Notes: generated by a model from the letters alone, not told the origin. Counted from the first letter of the stretch, positions 36,909 through 48,864 are shown. The stretch: 64,000 nucleotides of DNA from Cunninghamia lanceolata (GCA_027924645.1 BSBN01001150.1:2356001-2420000), one strand, 5' to 3'. Program-made: numbers and translations.

Positions 36909-37900
36909 ACGTGGCTGCGACATTTCTTCCTGCAATTCAAATGTTCTAGTATCAAATAACAACATATATTTGTTTGTCTAGGGTTAGCACAATATTGATT
37001 TTTCATGCTCTAAAATGGTAACATGCCTAAATCCTACGAACTAAATTTGACAATGCATAATCACTATTGATGTTCACCATTTATCCTCTCTTTAAATAAT
37101 CATGATACAATTTTACGAAATAACCAGATGAATAGGGTTTTTATACATACATGTGTATGCTTCCTTAACTTGTTATGGATGTGGTGATGACCGAATAGAA
37201 GCTCTGGATGAAGTATTCTTCTACAATTTTGCTCTCCTGACTCGGCTCTGGTTCATGATATAACTCTTAATAGTAGGAATTTAGGGCTCTCGAATGCAAT
37301 TATGTCGATTATGACAATATAATTCCCTTTTACCTTAAGCAATTCATTATTTTAGGGCTTATTAATGGCGTCAAGGCGACTTGACATCCTCCTTTAACAA
37401 GATTGCACAAGATCACTACAGGTGTCTGTTGGCGTGCATTTAAATTTAAATGCCAATGGCCTTCATATTGCATTAAATGCGCAAAGCGCAGGTATATGGA
37501 AAACAGATATCTAGACAAGGAATAATCATGTGAACATTCAGATATGAATATCTAGATGACATCATCATGGGTCAGGTCAACCTTCGTTGACCAAGGAATT
37601 TTTATCAAGTCCAAATATGTTGATCATAATAAGTAGGGATATGCATATGGACATGTGTCATCATCTCACAGTAATGCGGAGAATATTTCTTGCTGACAAG
37701 ATTCTCCCATGAGGATGCATTACCATCCGATTCGGGTTGTGGATATCGGGTTAAGGTCCATATGACGTCAGCAAGAAAAATTTCTTTCATCGTAGCATAA
37801 TAAGGTGACATCATTGGGATGAGGATAATAGAATAGGATCCAGATAATGGGAATGTGAAATATCCCCTTGGCTTAAGGTCATGATGATGTCAGCATAGAT
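36909..37900. other. LTR non-coding region upstream of ORF copy 1
   Basis: No gene is seen. It matches 58244-59230 in the other LTR. It is the probable U3 and leader for the LTR-borne ORF. AAAACCCTATT (telo-box like, minus strand) lies at about 37132-37142. Confidence 0.45.
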
Positions 37901-37924
37901 CCATCTTATATATCGCATCGGGAT

Positions 37925-38420
37925 AGAATGATGTCATTAGGATATGGATGTTAAAATAATGTCTGGATACTAAGTTAAGATCTAGGTGATAATTAATATC
38001 CAGATGACGACAACAAGTTTAGCGTTCTTCATTAGGCCAAGATGACATGATGTCATCTAGATCGGGATGTTAAAATAAGGTCAGGATATTAGCAAAGTTA
38101 ATATCCATGCGCTCTAATATCTAGATGATGTCAGCAGAGTCGGAGTTCTTTATAAAATCAAGATGACAAGATGTCATCAGGATAGGGATATTATTGGAGG
38201 TCAGGATATTAAGTTAAGATCTAGGTGCGGACTAATATCTTGCATATGATGTTTAACCCAACAAGTCTCTTAAATTTGACGTCCAGATGTTAGCGAGCGT
38301 CATGACATTAAGTTAAGATCGAGATGTTAACTAATATCTGGTGTTTGACATTTTGCCCTCTAAGCCTTTTAAATTTGACTTCTAGATATTAATAGGTGTC
38401 AAGATACTAATTTAATATCT
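37925..38420. repeat. Degenerate tandem repeat at the inner edge of the left LTR
   Basis: About four diverged units of roughly 115-125 bases share GATGACA-N-GATGTCATC, a GGATATGGATGTTAAAATA-type stretch and GATATTAAGTTAAGATCTAGG. The array straddles the proposed LTR end at 38015. Similar units are present once or twice before 59346. Confidence 0.7.
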
Positions 38421-39616
38421 GGATGACATGCAATGTGAATATCTAGTTGACCTATTGACTGAACTTTGACTGACTATAACTTCTTTATTTTAGCGAATTT
38501 CAGGGTGCTTCAAAAAGCAAACCTGCTTAGATCTTCATGCTCTTTCGCTTGGCAGGATTTATAATATGGAATTCAAAGTTTGAAAATCTGACCTATAACC
38601 TGAGGTCTAGATATGCATGGGATGACATCCTGTCATGCATCTGACATTGATTACTTTTATCATACTGCCCAAAAACAAAAGACAAGCAAGCCAAGCAACA
38701 AGTTGGGTCCCTATTTTGCTGGGCAAAATGGGGCGTGTTGTGAAACCACACAACAACTTACCACCAAAGAAAACAACCAAAATTCAAATAATTCAAGAGA
38801 TGGAGACAAATTAGCACATAATATTCTAACTCTTATCAAATATGAGCATCCTGACCTTTCTGAATGATATCATGTTCATCAATATAACAATGCTGAGAAG
38901 GAATCAATTGTGTGCATGTGATTCATAAACTTCATCTTGAAGATAAGTTGAATACACTAGTGACAGGTGTTAAGCTACATAGTTTGGTTTAACCCTCATA
39001 GCCAACCTGGATAGAGCCTTGCTGCCAGTAGGCGTCTATAGCCCCAACAAGGTTGTCATTGCAATTCTCCCAAGTAGAGCCCCACTACCAGACATGCGTC
39101 CATAGCCCCGGTGGAGTTACTTGGATGGCCTAATTATTCCTTTGGATACTGAATATATTTATCTCTTTTTTTTTCATTCATAAGATATGATCATGCAAGC
39201 ACATTTGCAAGGTGTGGAAACTTGTTGTTTAGGTTGAGAATTGCAATGGTAGCAAGAGCAAACCTTTAGATTTTTCACTTAACACTACACTAGCATGTTC
39301 AACAAATCCAAGGCTATTAGGTGAATTATGTGAGGATCTCCTTGAACAAGAAAAGTTATCACTAATGGATAGGATATCACAGACCTGATCAGAGATACTT
39401 AGACTAACATGAGCTACAACCTATGTAATAATTTATATTCATTTCCCAAATTCTAACAATTTAACTAGTTTTCTAAAGTGGAAAGGTGCACTATCTTGCC
39501 TAACCAAAATAGGGACTCAACAATACACAAAGAAAAACACACAAAGCAAACTATACAAACAACTATACAAAATATACATATGATACATTATCATGATATG
39601 ACCTACCTAGGCCTAA
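38421..39616. other. 3' untranslated region of the giant element
   Basis: No gene is supported. The open frame at 38613-38867 has no resemblance to a known family. Two diverged tandem units of about 60 bases (39012-39073 and 39074-39125) share CCAG..GCGTC.ATAGCCCC. A pyrimidine run (CTCTTTTTTTTTC, about 39164-39176) is a purine tract on the element's sense strand but is not followed by an LTR start. Confidence 0.45.
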
Positions 39617-40790
39617 AAATAATGTTTGAGAAACTGTCCATTGACCACCAATGGGATATCCTCACCTATTAAAGTTTTGAGCCTATAGGTGCTATCACCT
39701 AGGATTTCTGATATTTGGAAAGGTCCAATCTAGAGTTTATCGAATTTCCCATGGTCACCTTTCCTTTCATGGGCCTTATCCAAGGATAAGACTAAGTCTA
39801 AGATTCTAAATGCTTTCACTTTGGCTCTTTTGTCAAACTAGCACTTGACAAAAACCTAATGTTTGGCAAATTGGTCAATTGCCCTATCTCATTTTTCTTC
39901 CAAATGCATCAGTTGAAGTAATCTAACTTCTTGTTTATTATCGATGCCTAGGTATTCTTGTGCAAATTGTAGGGTAGGGATTTTGAGGTTAATAGGGAGG
40001 ATGGGATCCTCCTTATAAACTAACTGATAGGGAGAATTTCCCAATGCAGTCTTCATTCTGGTTCTTCTACCCATAAGGCATATTTAAGTAGAGTTTTCCA
40101 CTCTCTAGGATTCTTTTCAATGAGTTTTTTAATGATATTTAATAAGTTTTTATTTGTTCATTCAACTAGGCCATTACCTTGAGGGTAGTAATTTGATGAA
40201 AAGTTTAAAATCACCCCATGGTCAAATGCCCAACTAAAAATCTTAATAGATACAAAAGCTAGTCCATTATAAAAAACAAGAGCATAAGGAACTCCATACC
40301 TGGTAATGATGTTGCTTTCTAGGAATTTGATCACATCCTCTGAAGTACAAGTCTTGCTATTGATGGCTTCAATCCATCTGGTGCATTAATATGTAATTGT
40401 CAATACATACATGTGCCCTGAGGAGGATGGAGGGTTGATGGGACCGATGAAGTCCATGCCCCACTATGTGAATGGGCGCATCTCCATGACAGGTTCTATT
40501 GGTTGAGTTGTATATCTTTCTTTGTTTGATGCAATCTGGCATGTATGACAAAATTTGATATGTTCGGTAGTATCTTTGAAAATAGTTGGCCAGTAATATC
40601 CTACTCTTAGGATGGCATGAGTGGTGGCCAGGTGTGATCCATGAGGTGTGTCAAATTTGTCATGTAATTTAGTAAGGACTTTATCAGCTTCCAGCTTATC
40701 TAAGCACCTAAGGTATATCCCTTCATAATTTATTTTAAAGAGGATCCCTCCTTTGATCATATATTTCTATGATTTGATCCTCAGAGCTCT
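39617..40790 (-). pseudogene. Tat-like integrase (broken)
   Basis: The zinc-binding HHCC part is clear at 40464-40760: HDKFDTPHGSH with WPTIFKD and FCHTCQIASN. The DDE core starts with WGMDFIGPINPP (about 40440-40465). The second Asp motif reads FYNGLAF where the family has S-D-N-G, so the catalytic Asp is lost. The Glu region YPQGNGLVE is followed at once by a stop. After a frameshift the C-terminal part is at 39889-40074 (LGNSPYQLVYKEDPILPINL) and ends with GPFQISEILGDSTY near 39690-39740. Confidence 0.88.
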
Positions 40791-41300
40791 CCTCTGAGAT
40801 GCATGCATGTTTGGTGGACACCTCCTAGTGATCAGGATATGTCTGATATCAGAGTACCAGTCATTGTGTTTCTTTGTATCCACTACATATTGCTAACTTA
40901 TCATGTTTGGATCTATTTCAGCAATCATTTGGCTAAGGGCTTTTTCCCTGACTAACTTCATTGGAGTTATATCCATGTCATACTCTTGAAGCACAATTAT
41001 CCATTTTGCTCTCTTTTCTCCAGGTTCATTCTACATCAGGAGCATTTTGATAGTTGAGTCTAGTACCACAACAATTACCTTGCTTCTTAAGATATAATGT
41101 CTAAATTTCTTCATGGCTCTGATCAGGGAAAGAGGTTACTTTTCCACATCCATATACCTGAGCTCGACATCTCTAAATGGAGATCTCATGAAAGCAATGG
41201 GATTTTCTTATTTTTCTTCACTTCTTTGTGTCAAAACTATTGCACAAGTATGCTCAAATGCAAACGAGTAGATATAAAAATCTCATGTATAATCTAGATT
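40791..41300 (-). pseudogene. Degenerate classical RNase H linked to RT
   Basis: The usual FxLYTDASxxAIGAVLxQ start reads as DFYIYSFAFEHTCAIVLTQ, so the first catalytic Asp is gone. Later phrases such as ENPIAFMRSP, EKQPLSLIRAMKKFRHYIL and AKWIIVLQEYDMDI keep the family outline. Loss of this domain's active site is known for Tat-type elements that carry a second RNase H. No second RNase H lies between this and integrase. Confidence 0.75.
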
Positions 41301-42136
41301 GATAAGTACCGGAGCATCTGCAATAGCCTTCTTGATGTCTTCAAATGCTACCCTTGCTTCAGGGGTCCATTCAATATTAGCATCTTTCTTAAGCATGGTG
41401 TTGAGAGGCCTTACTATTTTTGCAAATCCAGTAATGAATTTCCTGACAAAGTTAATCTTACCAAAGTAAGATTTCAGTTCCTTCTTACTTCCTAGAAGCT
41501 GCAAGTTCATGATGGAATCTACTCTTGTAGGATCAATGGTTATCCCATTTTCTGATATGACGTGACCAAGCAATTTACCAATGGTCACCCCAAATATGCA
41601 CTTTTTTGGGTTCAAAGAGATAGCATACTGCTCACACTTCTTAAGCACCTTCCTGAGTCTTCTATATGGTCTCCCCTCTATTTTGAGAAGATTGTCAAGT
41701 CATCCATATATATGACTATGCATTGCCCAACCAATCCCCTAAATGCTATATCCATAGCATGTTGGAAAGTGGCTCTAGCATTGATAAGGTTGAAAGACAT
41801 GCGCTTGTAGGCAAAAATTCCCCACTTGGTGGTAAATGTTGTCTTCAATCTATCTATCTTGTCCACCATCACTTGATTATATCCTGAGAAACTCTCCAGG
41901 AAGGACATCATTTGTGCTCCATTTACCATCTGAAGAACCTCATCCAGAGAAGGCAAAGGATAATTATCCTTCTCGGATGCTCTGTTTAAATTTCTGAAGT
42001 CCACACATAAGCGTATGTCTCCATTCTTCTTCTTGGCAGGAACCAAATTAGCGACCCAGGTTGAATGTCTGATTGGGAATATGATCCGAGCAGCCAGTAG
42101 CTTCTTGACTTCTTCAAAAATGAGTGGTTCCAACAA
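41283..42136 (-). pseudogene. Tat-like reverse transcriptase (mostly intact core)
   Basis: The frame at 41678-42136 keeps the main RT blocks: FPIRHSTWVANLVPAKKKNG, RLCVDFRNLNRA, DNYPLPSLDEVL, FSGYNQ and the catalytic IYMDD box (about 41699-41715), all intact. After a frame change near 41670 the thumb/connection follows (41283-41648: NPKKCIFGVTIGKLLGHVIS, FVRKFITGFAKIVRPL). The linker upstream (42158-42658) has the GLKDYIHVITWTYEEL segment typical just before RT in Tat elements. Confidence 0.92.
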
Positions 42137-42157
42137 AGCATTGATAGGTCTCTGCTT

Positions 42158-42658
42158 CTATCTGAAGGGCTTTGCATTAGGTTTCAGTGGTATGGTATAG
42201 GTAATAATGGATGTATCATATGTTTTCAATTCTTCATATGTCCATGTAATGACATGAATATAATCCTTTAGGCCTAAAGCTATCCCTTCTCTTTCTTCTT
42301 TTGAACAAACATTTCCTATTAGAACATTTTTTGTGTCTTCACCTTGTCCTATGTTGATAGATGAATACTCCCCTCCATTTGTTTTGGGAAGATCTTTCTG
42401 TTTTACCATGTTATCCAAATCAAAGGCTCTTTCTAGCTCAATCATGTCTTTAGGGATTTTGTTGGTGGGTAGATCAACTATGTCTTCTTTATCCCATACA
42501 TGATCTTCTTGATTTTTCTCATCTACTATCTGGGCCTCAAATATGTCTTTAATTGCAATGAAGTCCAAGATGTGTTGGTCATCATCAAACACTTGAAAAT
42601 TAGTGATATTATCTGGAACGGATGGCATTGACACCAACTCTATAGAGAACCTCTTCAT
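42158..42658 (-). pseudogene. Linker between second RNase H and RT
   Basis: An acidic, poorly conserved spacer ends in the conserved segment NIGQGEDTKNVLIG, SKEEREGI, GLKDYIHVITWTYEEL and TIPLKPNAKPF that precedes RT in Tat-type polyproteins. A stop separates it from the RT block. Confidence 0.75.
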
Positions 42659-42678
42659 CCTTGATATGGATAAAGGTT

Positions 42679-43068
42679 CTAATGTGCTAGTGCATCTGCT
42701 CTATGATTTAGTTCTCTGAGTACATGCATGATATTGAAAGCATCAAAGCTTTCTATCAAATCCAAGACTCTATGTCTATAACTTGATAATTTCTTGTAGT
42801 TGCAGGCATATATGTTCTTGACTTGCTTCACTACTAGTTCTAAATCTCCATAGACATGCAGAACCTTAACTTGTTTGTTTAGAGCATTAAATAACAAACC
42901 ATGTATCAATACTTCATATTCAACTACATTATTAGTATAGGGAAATTGCATCCTATATGCTGCCAGGAATGACTTTCTTGATGGATTTATCAAATCAACA
43001 CCCACACTAGCTCCTTGTTTAGACTTGGAGCCATCAAACCTCAAGATCCAAGGCTTATCCTCTGTCAA
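42679..43068 (-). CDS. Archaeal-type RNase H domain, upstream of RT
   Basis: A 130-residue open segment with the full RNase HI pattern: Asp in WILRFDGSKSKQGASVG, Glu in NNVVEYEVLIHGLL, Asp in VLHVYGDLELVVKQV and the terminal Asp in ELNHRADALAH. All four positions of the active site look present. It degrades the RNA strand of the RNA/DNA hybrid during reverse transcription. It sits between protease and RT. In the Ogre/Retand elements I know, the extra RNase H lies between the first RNase H and integrase. It is part of a polyprotein, so the start is not a true translation start. Confidence 0.88.
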   Translation of the reverse strand: MTEDKPWILRFDGSKSKQGASVGVDLINPSRKSFLAAYRMQFPYTNNVVEYEVLIHGLLFNALNKQVKVLHVYGDLELVVKQVKNIYACNYKKLSSYRHRVLDLIESFDAFNIMHVLRELNHRADALAH

Positions 43069-44272
43069 GGGTTTATCAAGACCTCTTTTCTTCTTAGCTC
43101 TTGCATCTGTGCCTACAAATATCCATTTAATCTTCTATGGTTGATCTTTCACCATGTCTGGATGTTTTGGTGGGACTAGAACATGTTCCTTTTATTTATT
43201 CTGAACATCATCATTTTGATTATCTTCTCTTTTCATCACTTTGATGATGTCCCCTTCATCATCAGGAGATATTGCAATTTATTTCTTTGTATCTTTAGGA
43301 ATATCCCTAATCTTGTGTAATTTATTTCTTGAGCATAGCCGCTCTTCCTTATTTAGTATATGGAGACACAAATCACAAGTTGTCTCTAAATGTGGTGCTT
43401 CATGAAACCTGCACCATCGTTCCATCAATGCATGATGTGGTGGAATTCCTTGCAGGATTTGTCTCTAGATTTGCTTGGACAGGAATTCTTCAAATCGTGT
43501 CAGAAGACTTCCTCTATCCTCGTCTAATAACTCATAGTCAGATTCAATGAGACAATCAATCCCGAGGGTGATAGTACTCTTCTTATTAGGATGTGTATCA
43601 TCACATACCAATATTTATTCTAATGCTGACATCAAAACATCATCTCTATGCATCTACTTCTCAACTTCATCTGTATCTGAAAGAAACAAGGAATTAGTAT
43701 CATCATTATCAGATATTTTGCTTACCTCGGTCGATGACGATCCACCTTCTATGCCTACTCTTTCTAGTTCAATCATATCTAGACATGCCTCATAATTCTT
43801 TTCCGAGTGTACATCCTCATGTAATCTACACCATCTAGATATCAGGATGTCTTCTATTGATGTCCCTGTCAGTTGACATCTTTGAATTTATTTAGCCAAA
43901 TATCTTTCGAATACTTGAAAGTGATCCACTTCATCCTCATTGGTTTAGTTGTAATCAGACTCAGTCATGGATCTTGTCTTATTTATCATTTCACATTTCT
44001 CATTTCCCCCCTGTACGTGTATATTGCACATGAGAACCTCCTCTATTTTAATTGTTTGAGGTCTTAATGCATACACCCATGGCTCTATGTCCACGTATAG
44101 TATTTCATTGGGATGATTGTATTCAGTGATCATGTGTTTCATACGTGGCTCAACCTCTATCCTAAACTAATTAGGGACTCCTTTCCATGGCAACCACATA
44201 TGACTAAACTTTGTAGCCATGTATCCATTTAATGTTTTAGACCAATCTCTACTGAGAAGCATTCCATAAGTG
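43069..44272 (-). pseudogene. Protease C-terminal and spacer region of the polyprotein (broken)
   Basis: The segment after the protease reads as GMLLSRDWSKTLNGYMATKF (about 44210-44265), typical of the region after Tat aspartic protease. It is followed by MKHMITEYNHPNEI (43945-44142) and an acidic stretch. Stops interrupt it. From 43150 to 43900 I can read only low-complexity acidic fragments. Confidence 0.6.
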
Positions 44273-44798
44273 TCAGGTATATCTACTACCTGGATATCTA
44301 TATAGTATTGCACCCTTGGATATGATGCAAGGTGCATATGGATGTGTTAACTCTCCTACTATACTCACCTCTAACTTGTCTAGCTGAGTTACTTTCTTGA
44401 GGGATTTAGCTAGATGTACACATAGAGCTTGACAAATAGATAAGGGCATCACATTGGTTGATGCACCCGAATCCACAAGACAATTGTGTAGATTCTTACC
44501 AAATATCCTCAATGTGAGTAAGAAAGGTGGTGATTCAGGTTTATCTTTGTATAACGTCATTTGTGATGTATTAGTTGCATGAACAATGGCTTGTATTTTT
44601 GGTTTGATAGTATTATCCCTAGGTACAAAATCTCTAGTCATGATATGGCTAGGGTTTTGACCGGAATTATCTTCTTTGGGTACATGTTCATCTAGTGACT
44701 TCAAGAAATCTTTCTTGATAACTGGGGTTTTCAGTAATTCTGATAAAGATAGGCTGATTTTTATCTTCTTCATTTCATTAGCCAAGTAAGTGACAAGT
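44273..44798 (-). pseudogene. Tat-like aspartic protease
   Basis: Open through the catalytic region: HNCLVDSGASTNVMPLS with the D-S-G-A triad at about 44463-44477, then a hydrophobic strand and SIVGELTHPY. This enzyme processes the Gag-Pol polyprotein. The upstream phrase LVTYLANEMKKIKISLSLSE starts exactly at the target site of the inserted element. It joins on the other side (50541 onward) to IVAKAICQLPELDKL, so the original gag-protease reading is recovered by removing 44799-50545. The terminal part is read through to the C-terminal segment. Confidence 0.85.
44794..44798. repeat. Target site duplication CAAGT, left copy
   Basis: CAAGT at 44794-44798 recurs at 50541-50545 and flanks the nested 5.7-kb element. 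Confidence 0.92.
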
Positions 44799-46462
44799 TG
44801 ATGCAGAGGTAAGGGGATAGGTTCAAACAAACTTCAGAGATGATTAGACTGATCATGCATGGCAGGGGTAGCTTGCTGACAATGCATGGCTTGAATGCTA
44901 AGCAAAAGTGCCATTTCAAGGTTGGAATACAAGGACAACTTGTCAAACCTTCCAACCACCTTAGACCACATCAAAATAACTGGTAGACACTCACCAAACT
45001 CACCAAACAACCTGGTCACTTACCTTGCCTATTGTCCCTTCACAACTAGGCCTATTTCCTTATAGCCCTTAGAATAGGGTTTTTTAGTCATCTCTTACAA
45101 AATACTTGACAAACCCACAAACTATTTGGCTTTCTAGATACCCATTAAGCTCCTTCATAACATATCTAGCATGCAGGATGGGTTTCTTTGGAACAAGTGC
45201 CTCAAAAAATGACTGTCTCTGTTATTCTTAGGCCTAAATGAGATAATAGGAGTAGTAATTTTGACATAATTTTCTAAAAACGACTCAAACCCACAAAAGA
45301 AATGGTTTTTTAGATACCCATTTGGCTCCTACACAACATATCCAACATTCACCCTAGGTGTTTTTGGATCAAATGCCTCTAAAATTGACTGTACCCTGTT
45401 GTCCTAGGCTTAATTAGGCTTCCTAGACTGCTTCAGCTTGGTTCCTATACATCCAAAACACCAAATGAGCTTGGGATCTTGCAAAACTAATTTGAAGACT
45501 CTAAATAGACTCCAATTAATGAGGTTGGAAGGTTTTCTTGCAATGATTTAATGTGGAATTGATACAACTAGGACTGCACATTCTAAATCAGCATTAACAA
45601 CTCTGTCATTATAGGATAGTCAAGAAAAAGGTATGAAAATTCCCATGAAGGTTCTTGCTCTGGATTTGGATGTCATCCTTAGACTCTTTAACATCATATC
45701 CACCTGATCTAACACATTCAAGACCAAAAACCACCTCCAAGTGCTCAAATTCTTCCTCAAATTTGTTGTCACAGTCTGATACATGAGGATATCAAACCTT
45801 CAAACATTCCTCACACGTGGCAAACTTCTCTCCTGCATCTAAAATCATTATAAAGGAAAAGTATATGTAAAACCATGCCATTCCATCCATTTTTGGTGAC
45901 CCAACATAGATGGAATGGGTCAAAAACCCATTGGTTCTCCTAAAACCCTCAAAACTAGGGTTTAAGAGCTAGTTTTAGTAAAATAGTGATAAAATGCTTC
46001 TAGATCTATATAAACTCCTCTAACTTGATTGAAATGAAAGCTTAAACCATTATATAGACAATTTCAAACATTTTTCTTCATGACAGTACTGTACGGATTT
46101 GCTATGGATGTTTGAAACAGCAAAAACATAGAAAAATCAGAAAACAGGGTAAAACTTTGTATTTTCTTCAATCCAAATCACCTTCTCTACTTTTTTCAAG
46201 GGATGAGAGGAAAAATATAAATGTTTACAATAAGATCCACGTTCACCATTCCTTCCACCATCCTGGAAAATCCCAAAAATAAGGCAAAAGACTGACTGAT
46301 ATAAAAGCAGCTCAAAAGAAAAGTTCTAATTTTAGGCAAATATTAAAGGTTCTATTCCTACATAACCTCCACAATATCAAGATGCCTCTAGTGGGATTTA
46401 TTACAACATTAACTCCACCAAAAATTCAAAAATTGCCTTGGGGTTTAGGTGCCACTGCACCA
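44799..46462 (-). repeat. Left LTR (3' LTR in element sense) of the protease-bearing element
   Basis: 1664 bp, matching 48879-50540. It has about 20 extra bases near 44878-44900 (GCATGGCTTGAATGCTAAG) absent from the other LTR. No coding potential is seen. Confidence 0.93.
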
Positions 46463-47851
46463 TACAACTGGGCTTGAAATTTTTCCAAGTCTCTTGGAAA
46501 TCTTCAACTCTTGACCTGCAATAACTCTTTGATCTTCAACCCTTTGATGCTCCTCCTTGTTCTTGTAATAGCTTAATTTGTTCTTCATCCTCACCTTTGG
46601 CTTGCACTTGTTCATGCAAACTAGTCCTCTTTTTGCTTTATCATCTTGAATCTGCACCTTCATGTCCTGACTTGTCTTCACCAACTTCATCCATCTGCTT
46701 CCACTTTGTCCTTCAGTTTCATTCATTTCAAAATAGCTCTCACTTGCATTTCCTCTTGTATCTTGACCCTTGGTTTGACTCAAAACAAGGAAGTAGTAAA
46801 GGACTTCCTTCACTCTTTTCCTCTTACCCTTTCTATTCACAGCCATCCTTTGGCTCTCTATTCTTGGAATCATCATGCAATCAGGTTTTGAAACCACTAT
46901 AATGGTAGCATATGACTGCCTACCAACCTCTCTTTTCTTTGAAGGACATAGTATTGTCCCCACCATACTATTCTCACATTTTTCCACTTCATTTGGAGTC
47001 TTTACAAACATTCTATCCTTCTCTTGGCCTATCACATCCTTGGTCTCTTCCATCACTGAGACCTTCTTCAAACTTATTTGTTTAACCTCTTCACCACTTG
47101 GGGTGAATGCATCTTTCATCTCAACTCTCTATGTGTGCTCAAATCTAGCCACACTCCCTTGTATCTTACCTTCCATCTCTTTACCTTGACTACCCACTCT
47201 TTGCATTTGATACTTTTCCTCAAGGACCTTTGTCCTACCAGGTTTATGAACCTTTATACTAACAAAATCTAATTGTCCACCATCCTTTTTGGACACCATG
47301 TTCTCAACTTGCTTTTCTTCAACCTCAACCGTTTTAAACTCTTTCACTTTCCATTTACCTTGGCTCATTGTACCTTTTACTCTCATGTCTTGTATCATAT
47401 TTCCTGCCTCTATTATCACTGTGTTTTCAGACTTAGGAATCACTGTATCTACAGACCTCAACTTCTTACTAACTCTTCTTGAATCTAAAGGACTAGGTGT
47501 TGTCCTTGTCATGCCATTATCTTGCCAACCTTGAGTCTTCTCTACCAATTTACCTCTGATCCTTTCTTTATCAGTCATTGACATCAAACCATTTCCATTA
47601 CCTTTCAAACTCAAATTACATTGTACCTCTGTCATGGCAGTGCTTGACTGCCCATCCTCTTCTTCTACATTCAAGGGACACAACACTGCCCCCACCATGA
47701 TTCCTTCATGCATTACAATCCTATCTTGGCTTACCTCAATCAATTTACTCTCTTTTCTTTTACCTTTTACCTCTGCCTTCATTCTCTCTGCCTCTAAGAC
47801 CTCCTTGCCATCAGGTCTTCCATCTCCTTCACTATCAGACTTCTGTTGCAC
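46463..47851 (-). pseudogene. Unknown Lys/Glu-rich repeat-containing protein (second and third blocks)
   Basis: Two long open blocks on the minus strand, 47129-47851 (240 aa) and 46463-47119 (about 218 aa), are separated by a single stop and read in the same direction. Composition is rich in Lys, Glu, Val and Met. A motif recurs: GIMVGAVLCPLNVEEEDGQS at about 47690 and NSMVGTILCPSKKREVGRQS at about 46955, each followed by a short hydrophobic strand. A related VIVEEIHCP ends the preceding block. I recognise no family. It replaces pol in this element. It could be a captured host sequence or an expanded linker of a chromovirus polyprotein. Confidence 0.55.
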
Positions 47852-47860
47852 TTTATCCTT

Positions 47861-48304
47861 TTATCCAATCATTGGACAATGTATTTCTTCCACAATGACC
47901 TTGCTAGGCCACTCTTTCCCTTCCTTAGGAAACTCCCTTGCATTCACATCTCTTTCTCTTTTTAGGATCTCTGTACCAAGTTTTCCTTTCTCACAAACCT
48001 CTATATTAGATCTGCTCATCACTATCTTGTCATCATTTGACTGTCCTGCAGCTCCTCTCTCTTTCAATTGCAAAAACTCAGATCTTCTCTTGTCTTCATC
48101 ATATTTTCCAATCTTGTCTTGAGCCTTCAAGGTCATTTCAACTTTGACCTTCACTAACTTAGACTTCTTCATCAACTCATCATCCTCTTTACTCTTCAAC
48201 ATTGCATCCTTATCTATTCTTGATGTATCTTTTGCCTTTGTAGTAGTTGTACATTCTTCATTTTTGTCTTCCTCAAACTTCATATACTCCTTCTTGCCAA
48301 ACAT
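47861..48304 (-). pseudogene. Unknown Lys/Glu-rich protein (first block)
   Basis: 147 codons downstream of the protease. It is very rich in Lys, Glu and Asp (KFEEDKNEECTTTTKAK at the start, KSKEDDELMKKSKLVKVKVE inside) and probably helical. It ends with SKVIVEEIHCPMIG, the first and most diverged instance of the motif repeated in the next two blocks. A stop and a short gap separate it from 47851. No known domain is seen. Confidence 0.5.
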
Positions 48305-48343
48305 GATTACTCTTGCTTCTTTGGTCTACTCCTTAGCATTCTC

Positions 48344-48799
48344 CTACAGTGGTGTTAGTTTAAAAGTGGTTTCATCCTTTTCTATAGTGTAAGTATTATA
48401 CTTCCCATCATATATGGCATGTCTATCATACTGCCATGGTCTTCCAAATAACAAATGACAACAACTCAAAGGTACCACATCACAAAGAATTTTATCCTTA
48501 TAGCCACCAATATTAAATTCAACAAAAGCTTGTTCAGTTACCAAAATTGATTGATCAGCATTCAACCAAGATGCTTTATACGGTGCTTCATGAGGAATCC
48601 TTACCAAATTTAGTTTATCCACCATTTCTATGGAAACCATGTTGTCAGTAGAACCAAAATCTATCATAAATTTGCATACCTTTTCTTTGCATTTGCAGGC
48701 TATTCTAAATAGTGATCTCCTTGGAGTCATCTCCTTTAACTTAGCATACCTTTCTTTCAACTCTCTGATTTCTTTTGCCATGGTATCTTCTGGATACAT
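48344..48799 (-). pseudogene. Chromovirus-type aspartic protease
   Basis: 152 codons from MYPEDTMAKEIRELKERYAK. The body is a retropepsin of Ty3/gypsy chromovirus type: KFMIDFGSTDNMVS, where the usual D-S-G is D-F-G. The catalytic Asp remains but the next residue is changed. It is followed by AFVEFNIGGYKDKILCDVVP and LLFGRPWQYDRHAIYDGKYN, the strongly conserved chromovirus phrase. It is the first ORF after the primer site, about 65 bases away, so gag is absent. Confidence 0.88.
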
Positions 48800-48864
48800 C
48801 TTGACTCTTCAAATTCCAACTATCAAACTTCAATCTTCAAATCTTCCAATGATCTACTACCTAA

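Larger units (their letters stand above)
30226..38015 (-). repeat. Left LTR (3' LTR in element sense) of the giant Tat-like element
   Basis: It matches 52778-59346 over its length apart from the extra 33843-35072. The part 30226-31660 is non-coding. From 31667 to 36908 it holds a large ORF on the minus strand. From 36909 to 38015 it is non-coding with GATGATGTCATC-type repeats. It lies directly against the plus-strand gag at 30225. Confidence 0.87.

Noticed and set aside
38613..38867. Plus-strand open frame of 84 codons
   Set aside because: Lies in the 3' untranslated region of a minus-strand element. No family resemblance or supporting context.
47634..48122. Long plus-strand open frame, Ser/Leu/Phe-rich, looking like a membrane protein
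   Set aside because: It is antisense to the Lys/Glu-rich minus-strand ORFs. Codons for Lys and Glu read backward give Phe, Leu and Ser.
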